A program made the position numbers and the translations under genes. 12,771 nucleotides of DNA from CAMYLR01 sp039590215 (GTDB lineage: Bacteria > Gemmatimonadota > Gemmatimonadetes > JACCXV01 > JAHWKZ01), in NCBI GenBank assembly GCA_039590215.1, contig JBDHFX010000042.1, positions 1 through 12,771 on the forward strand, in the 5' to 3' direction. The notes beneath the pieces were generated by a model. That model had not been told where the DNA came from. It saw only the letters and a list, made by a program, of their open reading frames with translations, and did not search any database. Shown in pieces: positions 6,783 through 12,771 of the stretch. How positions within the stretch are numbered: position 1 is the stretch's first letter; each line of letters opens with the position of its first letter.

Positions 6783-7712
6783 TCACCTCGATTCTAGGTG
6801 GCCGAGTCCAGCCCGGCCTCGATGGGCTCCCGCGCGCAGGGCGTGATAGAGGCTCCCTATCTCCATCTGGGTGTCGGACAGGATCGCGGCTGCAGCTTCG
6901 CGATGGGCCGCGATCCGCTCGACGATCGATGCGTCGCCGAGGGGCGTGCTCATCCTCTGCTCTTTGAGCGCCTCGAGCTCGGCGACCTGAGCAGCCGTGA
7001 GCCCCAGCACGTCGATCCGGACCGCCTTCGCTTCTTCCATGAACGCCTCGCGTCCGGCGCGATGCTCGTCGATCGCCGCGCGCTGCTCATCGGTCAGGAG
7101 CGGCTCAATCTCCGCATGAGCAGCTTCGCGGAGCTCCTGCGCCTGGGTGCGAAACTCCTGTGGAGTGATCTGTCCGCTTCGCAGCTGCTCATGCAACGCC
7201 TCGAACTGGGGCCGGAACGATTCGAGCACCTCGCGTATCGCCTGCCGCTGCTCATCGGTCACGTCCGGCAGGAACCCCGCGGCTCCATTGCGCAGACCTC
7301 GGCCGAAGCCACCGCCGGGGCCACCGTGCCGATGAGCAAACGCCGGGGGCCGATCTCCGGCCCTAGCCGCCATTTGTTCGATCCGCTCCGCCTGTCGATC
7401 AACGATTTGCGCGATCTGCTCGGCAGTCAATGCGCTGCGGAGCTCGCCGGCCAGCCGCCAGAGCGCTCCGGGCTCACCCATACGATCGCTAAAGCTCGCT
7501 GCCAGATCGTTGACGGCTGAGGTTTGGCTCGATGTCAACGACAACCCCTCCGTGACCTCCGTCAGGACTCCCCTGACATCGGTAATTGCGACCTCCTGTT
7601 CGACCGTGTCGTCGGCGAGATCGGTTACTGCCTCGTCACAGGCCGAAAAGCCAAACGTCAACGCCACAAGAGCGGTCGTGGCCCAACGGTCGGCTCGTTT
7701 CCAGATCTTCAT
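6783..7712 (-). CDS. Multi-LTxxQ lipoprotein (Spy/CpxP-like)
   Basis: A 309-residue protein from ATG 7712, chosen because AGGAG sits 7 bases upstream and the next residues form a lipoprotein signal (MKIWKRADRWATTALVALTFGFSAC, lipid-carrying Cys25). A start further upstream would add 24 residues in front of the signal. The mature part is helical, with six LTxxQ-type words: LTSSQ 59-63, LTAEQ 95-99, VTDEQ 151-155, LTDEQ 206-210, LTAAQ 238-242 and LSDTQ 278-282. A Gly/His-rich linker (about 126-146, HRHGGPGGGFGRG) splits it into two halves. Single LTxxQ proteins such as Spy and CpxP have about 140-170 residues and two such words, so this looks like a duplicated, tethered form. It sits 34 bases before the ECF sigma gene on the same strand, and a role in envelope protein or metal stress is inferred. 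Confidence 0.85.
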   Translation of the reverse strand: MKIWKRADRWATTALVALTFGFSACDEAVTDLADDTVEQEVAITDVRGVLTEVTEGLSLTSSQTSAVNDLAASFSDRMGEPGALWRLAGELRSALTAEQIAQIVDRQAERIEQMAARAGDRPPAFAHRHGGPGGGFGRGLRNGAAGFLPDVTDEQRQAIREVLESFRPQFEALHEQLRSGQITPQEFRTQAQELREAAHAEIEPLLTDEQRAAIDEHRAGREAFMEEAKAVRIDVLGLTAAQVAELEALKEQRMSTPLGDASIVERIAAHREAAAAILSDTQMEIGSLYHALRAGAHRGRAGLGHLESR

Positions 7713-7798
7713 CGCGGTCTCCTCGTTTCCTTGGCATTCATGCTTAAATCTTCCAGCCCCTTCTGGGGGTCGCAGTTTGCGCAACGGTGATCTGCCCC

Positions 7799-7827
7799 TT
7801 AGACCCTCAACCGGGTCACCTCATTCC
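7799..7827 (-). promoter_or_regulatory. Candidate ECF-type promoter for the LTxxQ/sigma run
   Basis: Reading the minus strand, GGAAT (complement of 7823-7827) is followed after 18 bases by GTCTAA (complement of 7799-7804). RpoE-type ECF promoters have GGAAC and a TCTAA or TCTGA-like -10 with close to this spacing. It lies about 87 bases before the lipoprotein start. If real, the local sigma factor may activate its own cluster. The -35 differs from GGAAC by one base. Confidence 0.35.
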
Positions 7828-7942
7828 AAGCCAGCCCTCAATCCATCGTGCGGTGGAGTGGATCACCCCCAAAAGGCCTCTAATGAAATGACTGAGTCCA
7901 GAGATTCCGAAATCGATATGACCCAGAAAGGAGACTCGAACG

Positions 7943-8368
7943 ATGCTCAACTTGAAAACGCTGCTGGTCTTGGCGGCCATGCTCGGCGTGGCGATACCGG
8001 CAACGGCGCAGGAACGAGGCAAGAGAGCGGGACCTCACGGCGATCCCGCCGCCCACATCGACCAGCTGATCGAGGAGCTCGATCTATCCGCCGATCAGGC
8101 GTCCCAGGTACGGCCAATCCTCGAAGAGAGCATGAATCAGCGGCGCGCGCTGTTCGAGGGCGCTCATACTGGTGGGGGCCGTCCCGATCGATCGCAGATG
8201 CAGGCCTTGCGCGGCGAGATGGTGGCGCTCAGGGAGCAGACTGACGCGCAGTTGGCAGAAGTCCTGACGGCCGATCAGATGGCTCGCTTCGGCGAGATCA
8301 AGGCTTCACGGCAAGCGGAGCATCGAGCCCACCGCAAGTCGCACAGGGGCGAGCGCGGCGACACGTAG
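7943..8368 (+). CDS. Secreted LTxxQ (Spy/CpxP-like) protein
   Basis: A 141-residue periplasmic protein. The start ATG 7943 follows AAAGGAG (7927-7933) by 9 bases. A Sec signal (MLNLKTLLVLAAMLGVAIPATAQ) should be cut near residue 22-23. The mature protein is helical with the two expected words LSADQ (48-52, in IEELDLSADQASQVRPIL) and LTADQ (108-112, in AQLAEVLTADQMARFGEIK). This matches the length and layout of Spy/CpxP, a periplasmic chaperone or stress-sensor family. The tail is rich in His, Lys and Arg (QAEHRAHRKSHRG), possibly metal-binding. It is transcribed divergently from the LTxxQ lipoprotein across a 230-base region that may hold promoters for both. A GC hairpin follows its stop. Confidence 0.88.
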   Translation: MLNLKTLLVLAAMLGVAIPATAQERGKRAGPHGDPAAHIDQLIEELDLSADQASQVRPILEESMNQRRALFEGAHTGGGRPDRSQMQALRGEMVALREQTDAQLAEVLTADQMARFGEIKASRQAEHRAHRKSHRGERGDT

Positions 8369-8391
8369 CCGGCTTTCGATCGGTGGGTCTA

Positions 8392-8419
8392 GCCGGGCGC
8401 CGGTCTGTTGGCGCCCGGC
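8392..8419. terminator. GC-rich hairpin between convergent genes
   Basis: GCCGGGCGCC (8392-8401) and GGCGCCCGGC (8410-8419) form a perfect 10-base-pair stem with an 8-base loop. It lies 23 bases after the LTxxQ gene stop and 29 bases beyond the stop of the convergent M16 gene. No T-run follows on either strand, so it would be a hairpin-only, possibly two-way terminator. Confidence 0.65.
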
Positions 8420-8448
8420 CTATCACTAGCAGCCTCAGATATTCTCCG

Positions 8449-9750
8449 TCACAGCGACGTAAAGAGTTCCTCGTCGATCTTCGCCGGGTCACCGAGAACA
8501 GCAAAGTGAAAGTCTTTCAGATACTCGGCAGCAACTCGTTGGATTTCGGCCGGTGTGACATCGTGAACGCGATCGATGAACTCGAGCCCCTGCCGCCAGC
8601 CACCCCCAGCCAACTCGAACGTGCCCATCGCCGTCGCCAATCCCATGTTCGTCTCCTGGCCCATCCAGTATCGGGTCACGAACACGTTGACGCTCTCCTG
8701 GAGTCGTTCCTCGGTGATCAGCTCGGTTTTGAGTCGCTCCACCTCGTGGAACATGACCTTCAGCGTAGTGTCTGGCTCGACCGCCGTAACGTACAAAAGA
8801 CCGTAGTTGGCGCGGCGCTGAGAGAGCCCCGAGAACACCGCGTAGGTCAGGTTGCGCTTGGTACGCACTTCCTCGAAAAGCCGATTGGACAAGATGTTGA
8901 GCCCCACCCTCAGCGGGGCATAGTCGGGGTCGCCGGGCGGTGGGGTCACGAATTGGCCGCGGATGTAGTTGGTCGGCAGCTCGCGCTCGACGACGTTGAC
9001 GTCCGGGCCCCCGACCACAGCGTTCGCCGCCTCGGCTGCCTGCCCGCCAGCGGCCGGCAACGCGCCGAGCGTGGCCGAGATCTTGGCTTCCAGTTCCGCC
9101 CGATCGACGTTTCCGACGACGACAAACAACAGGTTCTCTTTGGTCAGCCGACTCGCGTGCCAGGTCGCCAGGTCCTCGGCGGTCATCGACTCGATCGCTT
9201 CGACCGTCCCGTTGGGATCAATGGCGTACGGGTGGCCGGCATACAGAAGATCGTTGGCTAATAGCGCCAGGTACTGGTCGGGGTTGTCCTCGCGGCCCTT
9301 GAGCGCATTTACGATCTGCTCGCGCACCAAATCGACCTCGGTCTCCGGAAAGGTCGGATGGAGCACTGCCTGGGAGAACAGGTCCCACGACTCATCCCAA
9401 TAGTCGGTCACCGCCTGGAGCGTCATGACCGAGTAGTCGTGAAACACCTGGCCACCGATCGCCGCACCGGTGGCGGCGGTGCGCGAGGCGAACGCGTCCT
9501 TGTCGTACTTCTCGGTGCCGCGCGTGGCCACCGCGCCGATAAACCGCTCGACCCCAGCGGTTTCGGGTGTCAACGCCGCGCTGCCGCCCTTGACGTAGAG
9601 CTGGACGGCGATCACATCGTTGGCTTCGATCGAACGGTGCACGACGTCGATGCCGGCCACAGTGAACTCTTGCACATCCGCGCCCTGAGCCCCGGCGGGA
9701 AGCGGCGCCGCCAGGATCATCGCAGCGAGGAGCACACTCATGCGGTTCAC
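8449..9750 (-). CDS. M16-family subunit lacking the zinc site (R/Y-type partner)
   Basis: A 433-residue exported protein (signal MNRMSVLLAAMILAAPLPAGAQ) with the two-lobed M16B fold. The family HxxEH zinc site is replaced: the aligned segment reads TAGVERFIGAVATRGTEKY, with Arg69, Gly72 and Ala73 where His, Glu and His are expected, so it should not bind zinc. The C-terminal substrate-binding pair is retained in NRLFEEVRTKRNLTYAVFSG (Arg296 and Tyr303). The start is GTG 9750: AGGAGG lies 7 bases upstream, whereas ATG 9741 would be 16 bases away. The GTG overlaps the TGA of the catalytic subunit (9747-9749), so the two are translationally coupled. It is likely the substrate-binding half of a periplasmic heterodimeric peptidase, as known for the Sphingomonas A1 M16B pair. 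Confidence 0.9.
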   Translation of the reverse strand: MNRMSVLLAAMILAAPLPAGAQGADVQEFTVAGIDVVHRSIEANDVIAVQLYVKGGSAALTPETAGVERFIGAVATRGTEKYDKDAFASRTAATGAAIGGQVFHDYSVMTLQAVTDYWDESWDLFSQAVLHPTFPETEVDLVREQIVNALKGREDNPDQYLALLANDLLYAGHPYAIDPNGTVEAIESMTAEDLATWHASRLTKENLLFVVVGNVDRAELEAKISATLGALPAAGGQAAEAANAVVGGPDVNVVERELPTNYIRGQFVTPPPGDPDYAPLRVGLNILSNRLFEEVRTKRNLTYAVFSGLSQRRANYGLLYVTAVEPDTTLKVMFHEVERLKTELITEERLQESVNVFVTRYWMGQETNMGLATAMGTFELAGGGWRQGLEFIDRVHDVTPAEIQRVAAEYLKDFHFAVLGDPAKIDEELFTSL

Positions 9751-11111
9751 AGCGTCACCTCCTGGGCTAAAAAGTCTTCGGCATCGAGATCAACCGACGC
9801 GCGCGCTTCCGCGCTGATCAGCGCGCCTGACACGTGGGGCTTGCCGAGCATATAGCGCTGTGTGAAGGAGGCGATCTCGTCAGCCGCCACAGCCTGCAAG
9901 TTGGGGACATAACCCAGGTAGTAGTCGAGGCTGGCAACGGCCCACCAGTAGCCGACCGTATGGGCGAGCGATGAAGCCCGCTCGCGAGCGTAGGTCTGAT
10001 TGACCGCGACTTGGTTGCGGGCCGCGGCGATCTCTTCTTCGGTGACATAGCCGGGCTCGGCCATCTTCCCGACCTCGGTCAGGATCGCCCGATGCAAGTC
10101 GAGCGCTTTGTCTGGGGTTGTTTGCGCGGTAATCGAGATCGGCCCCACGTGCGCCATGGTGGCGTACGAAAAGCTCGCCCCAAATGCCAATCCGGTATCA
10201 ACCAACGCCTTCTGGAACCGGCTTGCCGGGTTGGAGAGGATCGGGATTAGCACGTCCGCCACGTATGTCGATCCCGGGTCACCGACCACGCTAGGCCCCT
10301 GCCAGTCGACCCGAATGGTGACTGTGTTCACCGGTTGCTCGACGACGATGGCTTGCGTCGCCGCCAGGGGTGGTGGATCTGGGACCGCCGTGGCGAACGG
10401 ATCGGCGCCCTGCGGCCAGTCGCCAAACACCTCTTCGCCGAGGGCGAAGCCTTCGTCCGGCCCGATGTCGCCGGAGAGGATCAGCGCCGTGTTGTTTGGA
10501 ACGTAGAACCGCTGCTGGATGGCCCGCATCTTCTCCGGCGGCGTTGTGCTCAGGACCTCACGGTCTCCGATCACGTTCTTGCGCGACCAGTACTCGGGCG
10601 TCCAGAGAAGCGTGTCGATCGCGCGGCCGAGATGGAAAAAAGGATTTGACTCGGCGCGATCGTACTCGCCAAGCACGACCGGTCGCTCGCGCACCAACTC
10701 GTCTTCGAGAAACAATGGATACCGGATAGCATCTTCCATGAACTGTAATGCCGGGCGGAGGCTATCCACACCAACCGTGACGTAGTAGTTGACCCGTTCG
10801 GACGAAGTGGTGCCATTCCATGCCGCACCCAACTCGTTCACCCGCTCCAGGTATGCTTCCTGGTTGGGTATGGTGCGATTGGCCTTGAAGAACATATGCT
10901 CGTACAGGTGAGACAAACCGTCGTACTCCGCCGTCTCGGTGTACGCCCCGTTCTTGACGTCGAGCTCGATCGTCACCAGCGGAACCGAGCGGTTCTCGAT
11001 GACTATGACCTCGAGACCATTGTCGAGTGTCTTGCTATGGATCGGCAGCGCGGTCTGGCCAAACAGCGGCGCGGCCCAGACGAGCGCTGCTACCCCAAGT
11101 AACGTTCGCAT
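9747..11111 (-). CDS. M16-family zinc metallopeptidase, catalytic subunit
   Basis: A 454-residue exported peptidase from ATG 11111, chosen for AAAGGAGG just upstream and the signal peptide MRTLLGVAALVWAAPLFGQ; an upstream start would add 23 residues before it. The inverted zinc motif HLYEH is at residues 68-72 (10896-10910 on the plus strand), and the third ligand is Glu149 in VVLGEYDR, 76 residues on, as the family requires. In the second lobe, SRFQKALVDTGLAFGASFSY aligns with the usual SRLFxELRExxGLAYSV, but the Arg/Tyr substrate pair is replaced by Val304 and Phe310. It is therefore probably active only with the partner encoded directly downstream, whose start overlaps its stop. It should cleave peptides or unfolded proteins in the periplasm; the natural substrate is unknown. 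Confidence 0.93.
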   Translation of the reverse strand: MRTLLGVAALVWAAPLFGQTALPIHSKTLDNGLEVIVIENRSVPLVTIELDVKNGAYTETAEYDGLSHLYEHMFFKANRTIPNQEAYLERVNELGAAWNGTTSSERVNYYVTVGVDSLRPALQFMEDAIRYPLFLEDELVRERPVVLGEYDRAESNPFFHLGRAIDTLLWTPEYWSRKNVIGDREVLSTTPPEKMRAIQQRFYVPNNTALILSGDIGPDEGFALGEEVFGDWPQGADPFATAVPDPPPLAATQAIVVEQPVNTVTIRVDWQGPSVVGDPGSTYVADVLIPILSNPASRFQKALVDTGLAFGASFSYATMAHVGPISITAQTTPDKALDLHRAILTEVGKMAEPGYVTEEEIAAARNQVAVNQTYARERASSLAHTVGYWWAVASLDYYLGYVPNLQAVAADEIASFTQRYMLGKPHVSGALISAEARASVDLDAEDFLAQEVTL

Positions 11112-11150
11112 CGGACCTCCTTTATTGTGATGCCTGCGCACGGTGTCTGG

Positions 11151-11171
11151 AAAAACGCGGCTCGCGAGCCG
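11151..11171 (-). terminator. Probable intrinsic terminator after the glycine-zipper gene
   Basis: On the minus strand CGGCT-CGCG-AGCCG (11158-11171) forms a 5-pair stem with a 4-base loop, followed by CG and five T (11151-11155). It lies about 80 bases after the stop at 11251 and 40 bases before the M16 ATG, so it would separate the two units. Confidence 0.5.
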
Positions 11172-11250
11172 ATCGTTCAAGCTACCGGCTGCAAAACGGG
11201 GCCGCTCGGCGAGCCGGGCGACCCCTCTAAATCGAAATGTCGGGCGAGTC

Positions 11251-12054
11251 TTACAGGCCGACCGGGCTGTTCAGGACCCACACGAGCCCGGTGCCCGATT
11301 CGACCGCGACCTCGTAGTCCCCACGCGCCTGCCCCACGCCGGCACCTCCGGCGCCACCGATGACACCGCCGATGACCGCACCCTTCTTCCCCCCGATGAT
11401 GCCGCCGATCACGGCGCCACTGCCGGCACCGATCGCGGTCTCCTTTGTCGGGAAACCGCTATCGCGATAGCTCTCGCCAGCAACAAGAGGATCGGCCGCA
11501 ACGGCCCGGGAGCCAGCGCTCGTCTCGACCGTGCGGGCTTCGAGCGTCATTGACCCGTACCCGTCGTTCCGGTCGCCTTCATCGATTGCAGCGATCACGC
11601 CTCTCACTGTTGCGCCGCTCGGGATGACGACGTGTTCGTTGATGACGACATCGTCGTTGACCCGCGCGGTCCACTCGTCACCAACATCATTGTTCTCGGA
11701 GTCGATCCGCGATAGCAGCGTCGTCGGAATCCGCGTACCCGCCGCGATCGCAGTCGGCGCTGCCGGGCGCACGTCCTCAGGCGGAGCCTCGCGCGCGGCG
11801 GGGGGCGGTGGTGGCGGCGGCGGTGTCTCGCGGACGATGACCGTGCGGGTGATGACCTGCGGTTCGGGCTCGGGCTCATCGACAAAGTCGACCTCCTCCT
11901 CGGTCGGCTCCGCCTCGCCAAGCGCGATCGGGCCCTGTGCCTCCACGACGATAGGTAGATCCGGGTCCACCTCGCCGCCGTCCCGGTTACACCCCAGCGC
12001 GACCAAGCCGGCGAGCGCCGCGAGCACTATTGATCGGTAGACGCTAGAGCGCAT
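11251..12054 (-). CDS. Glycine-zipper lipoprotein with proline tract
   Basis: A 267-residue protein from ATG 12054; GAGGAGG lies 5-6 bases upstream and the N-terminus (MRSSVYRSIVLAALAGLVALGC) is a lipoprotein signal with Cys22. An upstream start would add 35 residues ahead of the signal. Residues 25-70 are acidic, then comes a run of eight prolines (78-85), a likely spacer. Residues 104-195 look like a compact beta domain (AAGTRIPTTLLSRIDSE, VVIPSGATVRGVIAAIDEG) with the phrasing of TrbI/VirB10-type barrels, though this resemblance is by eye. At about 207-241 a glycine zipper (AIGAGSGAVIGGIIGG, GAVIGGVIGGAGGAGVG) could insert in a membrane or pack in an oligomer. Family members are generally envelope lipoproteins of unknown function. 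An intrinsic terminator separates it from the M16 pair. Confidence 0.87.
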   Translation of the reverse strand: MRSSVYRSIVLAALAGLVALGCNRDGGEVDPDLPIVVEAQGPIALGEAEPTEEEVDFVDEPEPEPQVITRTVIVRETPPPPPPPPAAREAPPEDVRPAAPTAIAAGTRIPTTLLSRIDSENNDVGDEWTARVNDDVVINEHVVIPSGATVRGVIAAIDEGDRNDGYGSMTLEARTVETSAGSRAVAADPLVAGESYRDSGFPTKETAIGAGSGAVIGGIIGGKKGAVIGGVIGGAGGAGVGQARGDYEVAVESGTGLVWVLNSPVGL

Positions 12055-12099
12055 GATATCCTCCTCTGGAATCAGCTTTACTGGACTGCCAACAGTATA

Positions 12100-12126
12100 A
12101 TAGCGGCGGGCGCGCTCTTTTGTTCC
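12100..12126 (-). promoter_or_regulatory. Candidate GGAAC-type promoter of the lipoprotein gene
   Basis: The minus strand has GGAAC (complement of 12122-12126), the classical ECF -35 word, then CGCTAT after 16 bases, about 46 bases before the ATG. A sigma-70-like TATTAT (complement of 12097-12102) overlaps the -10 position. The match is suggestive only. Confidence 0.25.
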
Positions 12127-12183
12127 GGACCCGCCTGGTCGGGTCAAACGTCCTCCCAATTGGACGCCGCGGAGGACAGTTCG

Positions 12184-12378
12184 GTGCCCCTCCCTCCCAG
12201 CGCAAGAACGCGGGTCACGAGGGTGGTCGCCGTTGACGCCGCAACAAAGGACCGAAAGGACATCCTCCTCGGCGTGAGTTCGCGATCGATCTGTGAAACG
12301 AAACTCGACGAAGCACTAATGGACAAGCGTGAAATCGATCCCACGTTGCTTGCGATTGTCGATACGCTAGCGGGATAA
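12184..12378 (+). CDS. Small ORF of unknown function
   Basis: A 64-residue frame from GTG 12184 to TAA 12376. GGAGGA (12171-12176) sits 7 bases upstream of the GTG, a good ribosome binding site, so I prefer this start to TTG 12160, which would add eight residues. The product is soluble-looking, basic in its first half and acidic later (VTRVVAVDAATKDRKDILLG, then LDEALMDKREIDPTLLAIVD). I recognise no family. The opposite strand has a similar-sized open frame, so the coding call rests on the Shine-Dalgarno and on reasonable composition. It precedes the AT-rich leader of the histone-like gene. Confidence 0.42.
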   Translation: MPLPPSARTRVTRVVAVDAATKDRKDILLGVSSRSICETKLDEALMDKREIDPTLLAIVDTLAG

Positions 12379-12446
12379 AAACAAGTTGCGTTGACTTATA
12401 GATCAAAACCACCGAAAAACCCTATCTAAAAAACTTTCGATAAGTA

Positions 12447-12476
12447 TTGCGAAAAAACAGTCCGTTGTGATACACT
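12447..12476 (+). promoter_or_regulatory. Candidate promoter of the Lys-rich gene in an AT-rich island
   Basis: TTGCGA (12447-12452) and TACACT (12471-12476) with an 18-base spacer each match four of six consensus bases. They lie in a strikingly AT-rich stretch (about 12377-12482) with five A-tracts of 4-6 bases and a T7 run, unlike the GC-rich surroundings. The stretch is 50-150 bases before the ATG at 12533. Confidence 0.4.
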
Positions 12477-12532
12477 TTTTTTGTCGCGCGGTCTTAACGA
12501 TCGCAGTGGACTGAGCTCAGGAGGAAAAACGT

Positions 12533-12771
12533 ATGGCTGCTGCAGCCAAAAAGAAGAAGTCGACCAAGAAGAGAAAGAAGGCTACGCGAAAGCGTAAGGC
12601 CACCAAGAAGAAGAAGGCCACGCGCAAACGCAAGGCCACTAGAAAGAGAAAGACCACGAGAAAGAAGAAGGCCACTCGGAAGAGAAAGAAGAAGGCCACT
12701 CGGAAGAGAAAGAAGAAGGCCACTCGGAAGAGGAAGAAGAAGGCCACTCGGAAGAGGAAGAAGAAGGCCAC
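12533..12771 (+). CDS. Lys/Arg-rich histone H1-like protein, 5' part
   Basis: The frame opens at ATG 12533, 8 bases after AGGAGG (12519-12524), and runs off the window after 79 codons with no stop. After MAAAA it is built almost wholly of Lys, Arg, Ala and Thr: KKKKSTKKRKKATRKRKATK, then ATRKRK units, then repeated ATRKRKKK. Such composition is typical of histone H1-like nucleoid proteins (for example chlamydial Hc2 and Bordetella BpH1), which bind DNA through charge in an extended tail. No globular domain is visible in this part. The real C-terminus is outside the window. The opposite strand reads as a Phe/Leu-rich frame, a by-product of the repeat. Confidence 0.85.
   Translation, partial: MAAAAKKKKSTKKRKKATRKRKATKKKKATRKRKATRKRKTTRKKKATRKRKKKATRKRKKKATRKRKKKATRKRKKKA
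12671..12771 (+). repeat. 24-base tandem repeat inside the histone-like gene
   Basis: Four complete 24-base units (12671-12694, 12695-12718, 12719-12742, 12743-12766) and the start of a fifth, each encoding ATRKRKKK. Units 1-2 use AGA and units 3-4 use AGG at the fifth codon; otherwise they are identical. Upstream, older 18-base units encoding ATRKRK are more diverged. The array continues past the window edge. Confidence 0.95.

Noticed and set aside
9739..9741. ATG 9741 as the start of the second M16 gene
   Set aside because: AGGAGG is 16 bases from it but 7 bases from GTG 9750, which also overlaps the upstream stop.
11204..11214. GCTCG-G-CGAGC near-palindrome upstream of the M16 operon
   Set aside because: A one-base loop cannot form a hairpin and no T-run follows; probably chance in GC-rich DNA.
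12096..12101. Perfect TATAAT on the plus strand before the 64-residue ORF
   Set aside because: The nearest -35-like word (TTTACT 12077-12082) is only 13 bases away and matches poorly; not reported as a promoter.
12517..12771. Minus-strand Phe/Leu-rich frame that looks like a membrane protein
   Set aside because: It is the complement of the AAG/AGA-rich repeat; the plus strand has a good ribosome binding site and start and a plausible basic protein.
12671..12771. CRISPR-like spacing of repeats
   Set aside because: The units are contiguous, in frame and have no spacers; they are coding tandem repeats.

Overview
This 12.8 kb window is high-GC bacterial chromosome. The genes carry Tat, Sec and lipoprotein export signals, and there is a cluster of LTxxQ (Spy/CpxP-like) envelope proteins, an ECF sigma factor, a GWxTD-like protein, a paired M16 peptidase operon and a classical TPP riboswitch upstream of thiC. 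That mix fits a Gram-negative, diderm soil or sediment lineage such as Gemmatimonadota or a neighbouring phylum. The lineage call is an inference from gene content; there is no rRNA or marker gene here to settle it. I saw no tRNA, rRNA, CRISPR array, insertion sequence or phage gene.

Layout. (1) 1-1973: the tail of an unknown plus-strand gene faces a minus-strand exported protein with a GWxTD-like region. (2) 2042-4005: a TPP riboswitch and thiC, for the pyrimidine branch of thiamine synthesis. The riboswitch closing stem overlaps the ribosome binding site. (3) 4051-4866: a short ORF matching only the C-terminal half of an LTxxQ protein, then a Tat-exported type 1 copper protein. (4) 4858-7712, minus strand: a tight five-gene run of LTxxQ lipoprotein, ECF sigma factor, small one-helix membrane protein (possible anti-sigma factor), membrane-anchored LTxxQ protein and an unknown soluble protein. 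A further secreted LTxxQ protein is divergent at 7943-8368. Together these look like an envelope-stress or metal-response locus. (5) 8449-11111, minus strand: two M16 metallopeptidase-family genes in a translationally coupled pair. One keeps the zinc site HxxEH but has lost the R/Y substrate pair; the other has lost the zinc site and keeps R/Y. That is the signature of a heterodimer. (6) 11251-12054, minus strand: a lipoprotein with a proline tract, a possible beta-domain and a C-terminal glycine zipper. (7) 12184-12771, plus strand: a small unknown ORF, an AT-rich promoter-like stretch, and the start of an extremely Lys/Arg-rich histone H1-like protein encoded by a 24-base tandem repeat that runs off the window.

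Most interesting points: the sigma/LTxxQ cluster with four LTxxQ-type ORFs within about 4 kb; the reciprocal loss of active-site halves in the M16 pair; the expanding repeat in the histone-like gene; and the truncated, possibly frameshifted LTxxQ ORF coupled to the copper protein.
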